From: Emiliania huxleyi CCMP1516
Taxonomy: Eukaryota > Haptophyta > Isochrysidales > Noelaerhabdaceae
Assembly: GCF_000372725.1 (NCBI RefSeq)
Contig: NW_005198966.1
Location: 2,131,537 to 2,195,536 of the forward strand
Length of the DNA: 64,000 nt
Direction of reading: 5' to 3'
The first letter of the stretch is position 1. Each line of letters opens with the position of its first letter. Below are positions 21,648 through 30,744 of the stretch, piece after piece. The position numbers and the translations under genes are program-made. The notes below the pieces were generated by a model. The model saw only the letters and a list, made by a program, of their open reading frames with translations, was not told the DNA's origin and made no database searches.

Positions 21648-23351
21648 TCATGCCAGCACGCGGTAGTGCGTAAAGTCGGTCGCGCCCGCGTCGGTGTGGG
21701 CCTCGAGATCGGCCCGCGTGACGACAAAGGTGTTGTCCTGCCACCCCGCCGTCATGGTGTACTTCATGTTGGGCCGTGGCGGCTGGTCTGGCTGCGCGCC
21801 CGTCTGGAAGGTGCCGTTGCGGTCAAAGTAGGAGATGCTGAGCTTCAGGACCAGCTTCGACTCGGCCGCCATATACTCGATACTGGCCGGGCCTTCCTGC
21901 AGCATCATGTAGCCGCCATGCCAGGCGGGGTCCCTCAGCTGCTTCATGGTCGGAGCGACCGACCACGCGCCCATCCCCACCGTGTCGGCCACCTCGTCGG
22001 CGCTCTCAAAGTCGTACCCGATGCCGGTGTGGCGGTCGCCCGTCCACTCCGCCACGGGCCACGTGTCGAGGGAGGTGACGGCGGCGAACGAGATGCCCTC
22101 GAGGACGATGCGCGCGTGGATCAGCTTGCGGGGCGCCTCCTTGCCGCTGGTCTGCGCGACGATGGCGATTTGCAGCCGCCGGATCGTGATCTCCCTTAGG
22201 CGGCTGCCCGGCGGCGCAATCTCGCGCGAGATGACGAGGAGAGAGCGGCGGAAGAGGGGGGGCGGCGCGGCGCGGAGGCCGTCCGAGCCGACGAACGTCT
22301 CGAACGAGTAGAGCTCGTCCGGCGCGAAGTGCAGGTTGAGCAGCGCCAAGTAGCACGGGGCCACGATGATGACTGGCACCGCTTCGAAAATGGAGAGGTC
22401 GAACGTGCGCTGCTGCATTGGCCTGATGACGAGCTCGCGCACGAGCACGCCGAACCAGGCGCGGTTGCGCCGCGGCTGCGCCGTGAGACTCGCGCACGCT
22501 TGCTCCTCCTCGGCCGGCACCGCCTCCCACGCCGCCACGAGAGTGCCGCCCGAGCCGCCGTGCGGGATGATGACGCGGCTGGTGGTCCCGTCGGTGATGC
22601 GGACGGCGCGCACGAAGCCGGACTCGATGGACCCACCGACCCGAAGCAGCGCCCCCTCGTTCGGCCCCGATGCGACCTCGCCGACCGTGGCGCGCGGGAT
22701 TATGAGCGGATCTGAGAAAGGCGCGCCGTCGTGCGCGACAGGTGCCGGCGGCGGCTGCATCAAGTTGCAGGCGAAGTCGGAGAGGAGCTGGCGGAGGGGC
22801 GCCCCGCCCGGCAGCAGCTTCTTCATGGGCGAGAGGAGCTTGTGCGATCCCCGATGCACCGGTGCGACGCCCGCCAGCCGGACCATCTCGTCCTCGCACT
22901 CTAGCGGCTGGCGGGCGCCCGGATCGGAGCCGTCGGCCGCCCACACGTGGACCCACTGCACCGGCCCCTGGAGCTTGTCCGCGGAGACGGTGTCGAACCA
23001 GCCGTCATAGAGTGTCCACACGTCGTCCTCCTCCTTGAGCTCGAAGCGCGCCGAGTCCTGGGGCTTGTACTCCATGTTAAACTGCTCGACGTGAGCGCCT
23101 GTGCCGCCGTACATGATGTCGACCAGCACGTCGTGATTGTCGCCCCCCGGAGGCGAGTAGATGCGGATCACGAAGGCAATGGCTGTGCCGCCCGTCGCGC
23201 TCTCCCCGCTGCCCGCCCGCCACTGGATCCAGTAGATCGCGCCCTCTCGCACCGGCACGCCTTTGTCTGAGACGTACAGCTGGTAGTAGCCGGTCGGTCG
23301 GTGCCCGGCTGCGGCGGCCGGCGGCGTGAGCCCTACGGCGTGGCTCGGCAT
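21648..23351 (-). CDS. unrecognised 567-residue intronless protein
   Basis: A long uninterrupted frame on the minus strand, ATG at 23351 to stop at 21648. The composition looks like a soluble globular protein, with many beta-type stretches (GYYQLYVSDKGVPVREGAIYWIQW, split as GYYQLYVSDKG and AIYWIQW; SKLVLKLSISYFDRNGTFQT). It has no signal peptide, transmembrane segment or repeat that I can see. Several blocks (VHVWAADGSDPGARQPL, TSLDTWPVAEWTGDRHTG) look conserved in style but match no family I know. An overlapping antisense frame is shorter and low in complexity. The absence of introns contrasts with most neighbours. Confidence 0.7.
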   Translation of the reverse strand: MPSHAVGLTPPAAAAGHRPTGYYQLYVSDKGVPVREGAIYWIQWRAGSGESATGGTAIAFVIRIYSPPGGDNHDVLVDIMYGGTGAHVEQFNMEYKPQDSARFELKEEDDVWTLYDGWFDTVSADKLQGPVQWVHVWAADGSDPGARQPLECEDEMVRLAGVAPVHRGSHKLLSPMKKLLPGGAPLRQLLSDFACNLMQPPPAPVAHDGAPFSDPLIIPRATVGEVASGPNEGALLRVGGSIESGFVRAVRITDGTTSRVIIPHGGSGGTLVAAWEAVPAEEEQACASLTAQPRRNRAWFGVLVRELVIRPMQQRTFDLSIFEAVPVIIVAPCYLALLNLHFAPDELYSFETFVGSDGLRAAPPPLFRRSLLVISREIAPPGSRLREITIRRLQIAIVAQTSGKEAPRKLIHARIVLEGISFAAVTSLDTWPVAEWTGDRHTGIGYDFESADEVADTVGMGAWSVAPTMKQLRDPAWHGGYMMLQEGPASIEYMAAESKLVLKLSISYFDRNGTFQTGAQPDQPPRPNMKYTMTAGWQDNTFVVTRADLEAHTDAGATDFTHYRVLA

Positions 23352-23479
23352 CGCCCCGGTGGGCCGCGCGGCCGGTTTTGTGGCGCGGGAAGCCTCGCGC
23401 GACGCGCCAGTATGGGGGCCAAATCTAGCGGCTAAATGCCGGTGTTTTCGTGGTCAACGGTACGGACTGGGCTGGCGCA

Positions 23480-23590
23480 AAAACAGGGGGGAAGGATTAG
23501 TGCGGACCGCCTCGGTATACAAAATGCGCCTGCGGGCGGAGACCCTTACAGATCACAGATCACACTCAGGGATTTCAAGAAGAGGGGTGT
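23480..23590 (+). repeat. dispersed repeat R9-associated segment
   Basis: ACCGCCTCGGTATACAAAAT then GCGCCTGCGGGCGGA and CAGATCACAGATCACA recur at 57726-57780, where they directly follow R9. The bases before it (GGGGGGAAGGATTAGTGCGG) match the reverse complement of 17602-17625, which follows R9 copy 1. The three sites therefore share rearranged pieces of one element. The remaining sequence to 23892 shows nothing else. Confidence 0.7.
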
Positions 23591-23892
23591 AGCGGGTGGA
23601 GCTCGGGGCGCAGAGAGGTCGAGGGTTTCCCGGATCCCGCTTGTCCTTCCCATCAATGCGGCGCGCGCGCCGGCGGCGGCGCGGTCATGCCATGACGAAT
23701 GAGAGTCATGGGCGCGGTCTCGTGGAATTCCACCTCCCCCATCACACAAAACCAACACGCGTGTGTCACACAAACCCCGCCGGCGGCCTGCCACCGCCGA
23801 CCGCACATCGGACCGCAGAGCAGAGGCTCCGGGCCCAGGCCCTCGCTGGTCGCTACGCGCCACCGGAGCCCGCCCCGGCGCCGTCCTCTCGC

Positions 23893-24699
23893 CTAGCCGA
23901 CGGGTGGCGAGGGCGCCTCCGCGCTTGGCCACGCGATCCAGAGGAACATGAGGAGGACGACGGCGAAGATGCCGCGCAGCACGGCCTTGTTCGTCGCTGC
24001 GCGGCGGCCCATCTGGCGCAGCACGCGGCGCGACGCCTCCAGCCCCTCGCGCGCGGCGCCGAGCGTGCCGCGCGTCCGCATCAGCGTCTCCCGCTGCCGC
24101 GCAAGGTCGCCCATGATGGCGGCTCCCCGCTCCTCCATGTCGAGGGTGGCGGCGTGCGCCTCGCGCAGCCGGTTGGTCGAGCTCGCCAGCCGGTCCGAGT
24201 TGGCCAGCATCCGCTCGCTCTCGTCGCGCCCGCCTCCGTCCCCGCTCGCCGCCGAGAAGAGCTCCTCGCGTATGCAGTCCGAGGCGACGGCGGCCGCCTG
24301 GCGCGCGTCGGCGCGCGTCGCCTGCGCGATCGATGGCGGAGGCGCGTGGAGGTGCGTCCGGCGGGAAAGTCTGCTCTCCTCTTCACATGATGGCCGCGTG
24401 GCACACGGGCGCGGCAGAGGTGCACACGGGCGGCGCACCTCCCGCAAGCGGCGTGAGAGGTCTGTCAGCTCGGAGCGGTAGGCGCGGATGCGCGAGGAGA
24501 GAGGCGCCCGCTCCGTCTTTGGGAGAGCGCCCGCCTCCATCTCCAGCATCGACACCACCTCGCGCGCTGCGTCGATGGAACGCGACGCCGCCGCCGCCGC
24601 CTGCTGCCGGTCGTCGCGGTCCGCAGTGGCCCTGGCCGTCTCCAGGTGGGCGGCGGCCTCAGAGCTGTGCGCGCGGTACTCGTCCTCGTACTCGTCCAT
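23893..24699 (-). CDS. VTI1: VTI1-family Qb-SNARE
   Basis: A 229-residue tail-anchored SNARE from exons 24699-24439 and 24321-23893, with a 117-nt GT-AG intron that happens to stay open. The N-terminal Vti1 three-helix region (MDEYEDEYRAHSSEAAAHLE, then APLSSRIRAYRSELTDLSRRL) is followed by the SNARE helix, which starts at SERMLANSDRLASSTNRLRE. The central ionic-layer glutamine is in DLARQRETL. The C-terminus has the membrane anchor AVLRGIFAVVLLMFLWIAW. Length and order match yeast Vti1 and animal VTI1A/B, which work in Golgi, endosome and vacuole fusion. VPS41 lies 8 kb away, and acts in vacuole fusion too, but linkage is probably chance. Confidence 0.92.
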   Translation of the reverse strand: MDEYEDEYRAHSSEAAAHLETARATADRDDRQQAAAAASRSIDAAREVVSMLEMEAGALPKTERAPLSSRIRAYRSELTDLSRRLREVRRPCAPLPRPCATRPSCEEESRLSRRTHLHAPPPSIAQATRADARQAAAVASDCIREELFSAASGDGGGRDESERMLANSDRLASSTNRLREAHAATLDMEERGAAIMGDLARQRETLMRTRGTLGAAREGLEASRRVLRQMGRRAATNKAVLRGIFAVVLLMFLWIAWPSAEAPSPPVG

Positions 24700-24859
24700 T
24701 ATATATCACAGAAACGATGAGCAGGCCTCCTCGGTAGAAACTTGAAAAAAGAAATAAACCGCGACGGTGTGCTCAGATTGGGCGGCGCTCGTCGGCGTTG
24801 CGGCGCTATGGCGCTCGCGGCGCGCTCGTGGCGTTCAGGGCGGCTCGCACAGCGCCCAC

Positions 24860-24876
24860 CCACGCACACACGCACG

Positions 24877-24975
<99 letters not shown>

Positions 24976-25017
24976 ACACGCACACACACACACACACACA
25001 CATGCATGTACAGACAC
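24860..25017. repeat. (CA)n microsatellite
   Basis: About 150 bp of nearly pure CA dinucleotide with some CACG interruptions at both ends. It lies just upstream of the VTI1 start codon. Frames across it encode only His-Thr or Val-Cys repeats and are not genes. Confidence 0.98.
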
Positions 25018-25437
25018 ACAACCCCTTCCCCTTCCCCCACAAGGGCGAGGACACACACAGGACGCACCTCTAGCGAGGCCCGCATGGTATGTGGGACTGT
25101 GGGAGACTCCTGCCGCCGCCCCTGCCACCCCTGTCAGTGTGCCTGTGGTTGCGAGAGACTGCCAGTGAGAAGCTGGAGGCAGGTCGCTAGACTGAGATGA
25201 GACCGCCAGTGGAAGTTGGGAGTCCACCGTGCCCCGCGCTGCGAGCCTGTCGTGTCCCTTGTCAGGAGCAGGAGAGCCCCACCGACCGGTCCCCCTGATC
25301 GTCCTTCCAAAATCCTGCTCGTGCAGGTGGGGACCCTGTCCTCCTCCCCATCCCTCGTTTGGGTTTGTCAGCGGAAGAAGCGACAAGAGAGAGAACGACG
25401 AGAGTGGGACGACCGCGAGGTGGCATGAAGGTTGCAA

Positions 25438-25680
25438 CGAGAATTGGCGAGGGACTGCGAAGAGAGATAGGAAGAGGCGGACGCCCAAGGGTGGGCGACG
25501 GCTAGCGCATCACACCCTCTCTTTTTTTCTGATTCCAACACACACACACACACAAACCCAAACAGGCTAAACTTGAAAAAGGATAACGCACGCGCCCTCA
25601 GCGGAGCTGGGAAAAGGACCGCCGCAAGCGGCGTGGCGTGGGTCGGTTGTGCATCCCTCCCAGGCCCCTCTGCGCCTCGC
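25438..25680. repeat. dispersed repeats R3 (copy 2) and R2 (inverted copy)
   Basis: 25438-25525 matches 5611-5690 (R3). 25590-25680 is the reverse complement of R2 (711-842), ending CTCCCAGGCCCCTCTGCGCC. The two joined copies lead straight into the 27-bp tandem array. Confidence 0.75.
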
Positions 25681-25704
25681 TAAACTTGAAAAAAGAAAAC
25701 CGGA

Positions 25705-25930
25705 GGCCGAACGCACACTGAACCGGACCAAGTGTGAACGCACACTGAACCGGACCAAGTGTGAACGCACACTGAACAGGACCAAGTGTGAACGCACACT
25801 GAACCGTACCAAGTGTGAACGCACACTGAATGTGAACGCACACTGAACCGTACCAAAGTGTGAACGCACACTGTCACTGAACCGTACCAAAGTGTGAACG
25901 CACACTGAACCGTACCAAAAAGTGTGAACA
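25705..25930. repeat. 27-bp tandem repeat array
   Basis: About seven to eight copies of a unit AACGCACACTGAACCG-GACCAAGTGTG (27 bp), with shortened copies near 25830 and 25875. The variation is mainly GGACC versus GTACC and one or two extra A bases. The array ends in AAAAGTGTGAACAAGTAGG, where repeat R7 begins. Confidence 0.9.
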
Positions 25931-26290
25931 AGTAGGAGCAGCAGCTCCTGAGCACGGCGCCGCAAGCGCCTGTTGATCGAGGTCCAGGTGATAGCCCTGG
26001 ATGGGCAATGCGTACGTCTAGTTGCACTTGTATTGTAGAGAGTGACTGACCAGTTTCAGTGCTTGTATTGTAGAGAGTGACTGACCATGTCGCATGTGCA
26101 CAATATCTCTCAGTCTAGCTAAGCCAGGGGGGGGAGGCGATGCCGGGGCCGTGCAGCACTGCAGCTTGCTTGCTTCGCCGGTGTGCGTCCCGGACCGCGG
26201 TCCCGGACCGGGGCGGTCCGGTCCGGCCGCCCCGTCCGGGAAGAAAATCGGGGGACAGCGCCGACACCGCTCTGATCGACTTTTAGCTGC
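25922..26290. repeat. dispersed repeat R7, copy 1
   Basis: GTGTGAACAAGTAGGAGCAG, ACGGCGCCGCAAGCGCCTGT, then (from 26100) CAATATCTCTCAGTCTAGCT through GACAGCGCCGACACCGCTCT. The same blocks in the same order occur at 52743-53135. Both copies are followed at once by an inverted repeat starting GCACGCGCCGC (26303 and 53154). Confidence 0.85.
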
Positions 26291-26302
26291 AAAAAGACAG
26301 AG

Positions 26303-27351
26303 GCACGCGCCGCAGCGCGGTGCGGGCTGAGGGCCAAAAAGCAAAACGCGCAACGCCACTCTCGCATCTCAGAGCGGTGTTATATCTCAGTAACCCCGCT
26401 CGCGGGTGCTAGAGCAGCGTTCTTCAAGCTTAAACCCCACTCTACACAACACAGAGCAGCGTTTGCCTAACAAGACTCCGCTCTGCAACCTTCAGAGCGG
26501 ACTCTTGCTCAGAAAAACACCGACCAAACACGTTCGAGCGGAGTCAAGTCAGTGCAACACCGCTCAACATAGCGGGAGCGGTCAATTTCCACGGAGAGGC
26601 TGCTTTCGCCTCCCTCAGTCGCGCTCTTCTTTCCTCCTCCTCTTCAGAGCGGGACTTTGCTGAGTGAACACCGCTCTAGCTAGTGAGAGCAGCGATTGCT
26701 TTAAGCTGACACCGCTCTAAATGGCGTGCGCGGCGTCGCCCTGAAAGCTGAATAGACGCTGCTCTGGGAGCGACGCCGGGACGGCGATGCCACCTGACGC
26801 CGACGGGTGATCCACGATCGCTCGTGGCGCGCGGCGCGGCGTGGCGAGCCCCGCCCCTGGGGTTGAGCAGCGTGTGGGTGGGTCGTCACTGCTCCGAGTA
26901 GTCAGAGCGGCGTCGCATTTAGTGATACGCCGCTCACGCCATTTAGAGCGGTGTCAGCTTAAAGCAATCGCTGCTCTTACTAGCTAGAGCAGTGTTCACT
27001 TAGCAAAGTCCCGCTCTGTGAAGAGGAGGAGCGAAGGAGAGCGCGACTGAGGGAGGCGAAAGCAGCCTCTCCGCGGAAATTGACCGCCCCCGCTATGTTG
27101 AGCGGTGTTGCACTGACTTGACTCCGCTCGAACGTGTTTGGTCGGTGTTTTTCTGAGCAAGAGTCCGCTCTGAAGGTTGCAGAACGGAGTCTTCTTAGGC
27201 AAACGCTGCTCTGTGTTGTGTAGAGTGGGGTTTAAGCTTGAAGAACGCTGCTCTAGCACCATCGAGCGGGGTTACTGAGATATAACACCGCTCTGAGATG
27301 CGAGAGTGGCGTTGCGCGTTTTGCTTTTGGCCCTCAGCCCGCGGTGCGTGC
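26303..27351. mobile_element. 1.05-kb foldback element (long inverted repeat)
   Basis: The left arm (26303-26737) and right arm (26925-27351) are inverted copies of each other, about 430 bp each with roughly 90% match by eye, separated by about 187 bp. Matching pairs include TGAGGGCCAAAAAGCAAAAC with its complement near 27322-27340, and AAGCTTAAACCCCACTCTAC with GTAGAGTGGGGTTTAAGCTT near 27219-27238. Both arms carry many copies of AGAGCGGTGT / AGAGCAGCGT. The unit would form a giant hairpin. No coding frame inside is convincing. Target duplications are not clear. Confidence 0.9.
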
Positions 27352-27867
27352 TAGGGTGCGTGCCACTGTCAGGAGCGGATCCGTTTATAGTTAGTCGTGT
27401 TCACGCCTCGGTTCCGACGCCGGGGTCGTGTCCTCCTCTCCGCCACCAACCACTAACCTGGGGCTGCATGCACCAGGCGAGGCGAAGGGCGTCTCAAGAC
27501 TGCGGGCGCCGCTCCAAGCCCGCGCGCCGCCCGGAAAAGAATCGTTACTTGCTATCTCTTTCACACAAAGTGCTTACAACTGCCACACTGAAAAAAAGGA
27601 TAGAGAGACACACACAAAGAGGCAGAGATTACATATGTCATAATCCGAAACCGAGTCCGGTGTGCTGCCGTTAGACGTGATCTATTATTGGCTGAACTGT
27701 CCTGAGACCTCCTTTTTGATGTGTGGCTGATTACACGGTTGCTTACTACTCTATTGTGTGGCTGGTGAGCCACAGAGCCTCCGACACACTCAGCGTCTCT
27801 GGCCAGTGTGCGACTTCACGTGTCTAGTTTGTTCAAGTTCCTCGCTGTCAAGAGGAGGGGTGTTAGA
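27352..27867. other. intergenic between foldback element and CATGTG arrays, no gene seen
   Basis: Lower GC stretch with no conserved frame. It follows the foldback element and precedes the CATGTG arrays. Open frames are short and have no recognisable content. Confidence 0.45.
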
Positions 27868-28170
27868 CATGTAGCATGTGCATGTGCATGTGCATGCGCA
27901 TGTCCATGTCCATGTGCATGTGCATGCTCATGTGACATGTCATGTTCATGGACATGTCCTCGTAGCGGTTCGGCTTTTGGCTGGGTTCGAGTGGCTGCTT
28001 GTTCGAACCCGGCCTTGCTCTGAGGGCGAGGCAGCGCGCCAATCCCAGGCGCCAATCGAGGCAGCGATGCTCAGCCAACTCCTCAGCACCCACCGCTGCA
28101 CACGTGCATGTGCATGTGCATGTGCGTGTGCATGTGCGTGTGCGTGTGCACGTGCATGTTGTTGTGGATG
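27868..28170. repeat. CATGTG-type arrays flanking a short inverted repeat
   Basis: 27868-27957 is made of CATGTG/CATGTC units, and 28100-28165 of GTGCATGTGC/GTGCGTGTGC units. Between them GGCTGGGTTCGA (27979) pairs with TTCGAACCCGGCC (28002) as a 12-bp stem. The block ends just at the GH5 gene's 3' end. Shorter related tracts lie at 15611-15635 and 44195-44220. Confidence 0.8.
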
Positions 28171-28178
28171 AGACTAAA

Positions 28179-29624
28179 CTAACACGATTCCTGCTCCGCT
28201 GAGTCAAAGTGGCTCGCTGCTGCGCTGTCGTCAACTTCGCATCCATCCTCAATGCTCCCAAATCCTGCAGAAAAAGAGCGGTCCCCGAGAATGAGCCCAC
28301 GGTTCTCGTCCGAGTTCTGTGGGCCTCCGGCCTGGTCAAAGTAAGGCACGAGTGCATCTACGAGCCCCTGCATGACGCGGGTCGTACCGTTGGCATAGTG
28401 GATTATCGGTGCAGTTGAGCCACCGACCAGCTTGCTGCCCGCTATGTTCCACCAGCACCAGCCAATGCCAAGCTCTTGCGCGAGCGACATGACATCGCGG
28501 ATGTAGTCGTATCCTCCGACGCTTGCGTTTGCCAGCACCTTGTGCGCCACTTGCCACTGGTTGATGAAGATGGGCTTCTGCGCATTGAGTAGTGGGGCGA
28601 GGTAGGTGTACATGTTGTGCTGGTGGAAGGCATAGTCAAGCATCAACATGTCGTCAACGCTGCTCAGGTTCCAGGTAGGACACACCATGGGCGCCTATTA
28701 ACAGCGAAAGGCGTGAATCGCGTCTCTTCACCCTGAGGTGTGAATGCCGTCCGGCGTCTTCTCAGCGCGCGCCCACGGATTCCCACCATATAGCCTAGTA
28801 CACGTGTACTCGCGGTTGTAGCCGCCGTCGCGGAACATGGAGCGGCCAAAGACAAAGGAATCGGGCGTGAAGTAGTCGAATGTGTAGAGCACGAGCGGGT
28901 TCTCCATGAGTATCGACGGGGACACCGTCCAAAGCTTGTAGTACGGAGCCGTGCCGACGACGCATAGAGTACGCGGATCTGCCCCCTGCGCCGCCGCGCA
29001 CGCGCTAACGTAGAAATCGTGCACCGCCTGCGTCGTCAGGTTCTTGTCGCGAGGCTCGGCGAGGACTTCGTACCCAGCGATGCCGTCGAACGACGCATAA
29101 TGAGCCGCCACGTGCCGCCACACCGCGTGGTGCTGCGCACGCAGCGTCGCGTTCCGGAAGACGTTATCGCCAGGCGCATCCCTCCAATCCTGCCCAGCGC
29201 CGTACTTGGACCGCATCGCGAGGATCACCCACTGGCCACTGCGAGTCGCTGCCTCCACCAGCTCGTCGAGCCAGACGAAACATGAATCGTTGAAGAAGTG
29301 TGGCGGCTCTTCGGTCGCACAGTCCCAAAGCTCGCGGTCTTTGCCTGCCTTCCTGTTCTTCCAGAGCACGCCCACTATTCGCGCAACATTCGACCCGAGT
29401 GTCGCGGACCAAGCCGCGTCGCGTAGCTCCAGCGCACCCGTGCTCTGCTTGGGCACCCAGTTGAAGCCCGTGAGTCGGATTGACCCGCCGGATGGGTCAT
29501 ACAGCCTGCTTCCCCGCACTGTGAGCCGAGAGGGGGGCGGCGGCACAGGACCGAAGAGAAGGCCCCTGGCAGGGCCAGGCAACTCGGCGCACCCGCTCGA
29601 GATTAACACCGTGACCAGCCACAT
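28179..29624 (-). CDS. glycoside hydrolase family 5-like protein with altered nucleophile site
   Basis: About 457 residues. Exon 1 runs from 29624 to about 28767 and exon 2 from 28694 to 28179; the intron appears to be GC-AG (donor 28766 or 28772). The start MWLVTVLISSGCAELPG resembles a signal peptide. The TIM-barrel order of GH5 cellulases and mannanases is seen: RLTGFNWVPKQS, then VARIVGVLW, then the acid/base Glu in GYEVLAEPRD, then LVLYTFDYF, then PIFINQWQVAH, then GIGWCWWNIAG. The position expected for the nucleophile Glu appears to be Gln in INQWQV. If the alignment is right the enzyme may be inactive or use another residue. It probably acts outside the cell or in the secretory path. 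The family call is by motif style. Confidence 0.75.
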
Positions 29625-29787
29625 CCGCAGCAGCTGTATCTCTCGCTGTTAGGCGAACGCTTGGTGAGCGATTTCGCCGCACGTGCCGCTGTATTTCAGA
29701 TACGACTGATTGTCGCCGTTTCGTTGACTTCATTCCTCTAGCCAAGGAGAAGAATTTGCAACTTTCGGGGCTGAAAAACCACTTAAA

Positions 29788-29880
29788 TGGTGGGCGACGG
29801 CTAGCGCACCACACTCCTCTCCTTAAAATCCCTGTGTGGTGGCGGCGTGCCGTCCTCCCATCCCTCCCTCCTATTTCTTT
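29788..29880 (+). repeat. dispersed repeat R3, copy 3
   Basis: GGTGGGCGACGGCTAGCGCA, AAATCCCTGTGTGGTGGCGG and CCGTCCTCCCATCCCTCC match 5663-5750. It lies about 160 bp upstream of the GH5 start codon on the other strand. Confidence 0.85.
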
Positions 29881-30261
29881 TCTTTTTCCATGTGAAATCA
29901 CGAACCCTGTCGAGACGCAGTCGCACCGCGTGCTGGGCACGGCTACAGGTGTACGGGTCGGCGCCTCCCTTCAGGTGCGTTTTGATGACACGGATACTGC
30001 AATAAAAATACCGATCACATCTTTTTTCCGCCGCGGCTGCTGCCTCCGCCAATACGACGGCGGGCGCCGCCGGCCGCCGCCCCTGGAACGCCTCCGAGCC
30101 CTCAGCAAACGCGTGGCACCGCCGGATCACGTCCGCACACGCTGCCTTGCATGCCTCCGCCTTGCAAAAGTGAAAAGAGCCGGCACACTCTCCCTCCAGT
30201 GAGCGCACGGACAGCGTGCTCACGATCCGGAGCAGCAGCGCGCGGCATGGTTTCTCTCTGA

Positions 30262-30392
30262 AGAAGTTAGGTTAGGTTAGGTTGGTAGGGAGGTGAAGAA
30301 CAGCCAGGCTCGGACTGGACACCAACGCGGTATGGGTGGACGCGAGACAGATGATGACGACACGCACGAGCGACACACAGACACAAACAGGC
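30262..30392 (-). repeat. TTAGG run and inverted R1 copy
   Basis: GTTAGGTTAGGTTAGGTTGG (30267-30286) is a short TTAGG-type run. It abuts the reverse complement of R1 (30283-30392), which continues into ATGATGACGACACGCACGAG. The same extended R1 occurs at 32057-32160. Confidence 0.8.
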
Positions 30393-30744
30393 TCACAAGA
30401 CACACAGCCAGTTGGCTGCCACACACCCTGAGAGCTGAGTACACATAACTCTGAAGAAATAGGAAGACAAAGCATTTCACGGTGTGCTCAGATTGGGCTG
30501 CCAGAGCCGTTCGATTTCTCGTCCTGAAAGGGTTAAAAAGAAAGAAAGAAAATAGAGAACCCAAGGGAGGGATGGGAGGACGGGTTATACATAAAATAAA
30601 TAAAACGGACACGCCAAGGGGGGTATGGTCTCGAGGTGGGTTGCGTGATGTGACCATACCTTACCCCGCGAAAAAGTCCGAACTCAGCGCTGCTGTCCGC
30701 CGAGCCCGAGGCCACCCGGCCAAAACGCAAAAAGCGCATATCTT

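Noticed and set aside
24798..25168. His/Thr and Cys/Val-rich open frames
   Set aside because: They only translate the CA microsatellite.
27975..28100. tRNA-like A and B boxes on the minus strand
   Set aside because: TGGCTGAG and GGGTTCGAAC are present, but the stems do not pair as tRNA arms. The GGTTCGA is part of a local inverted repeat.
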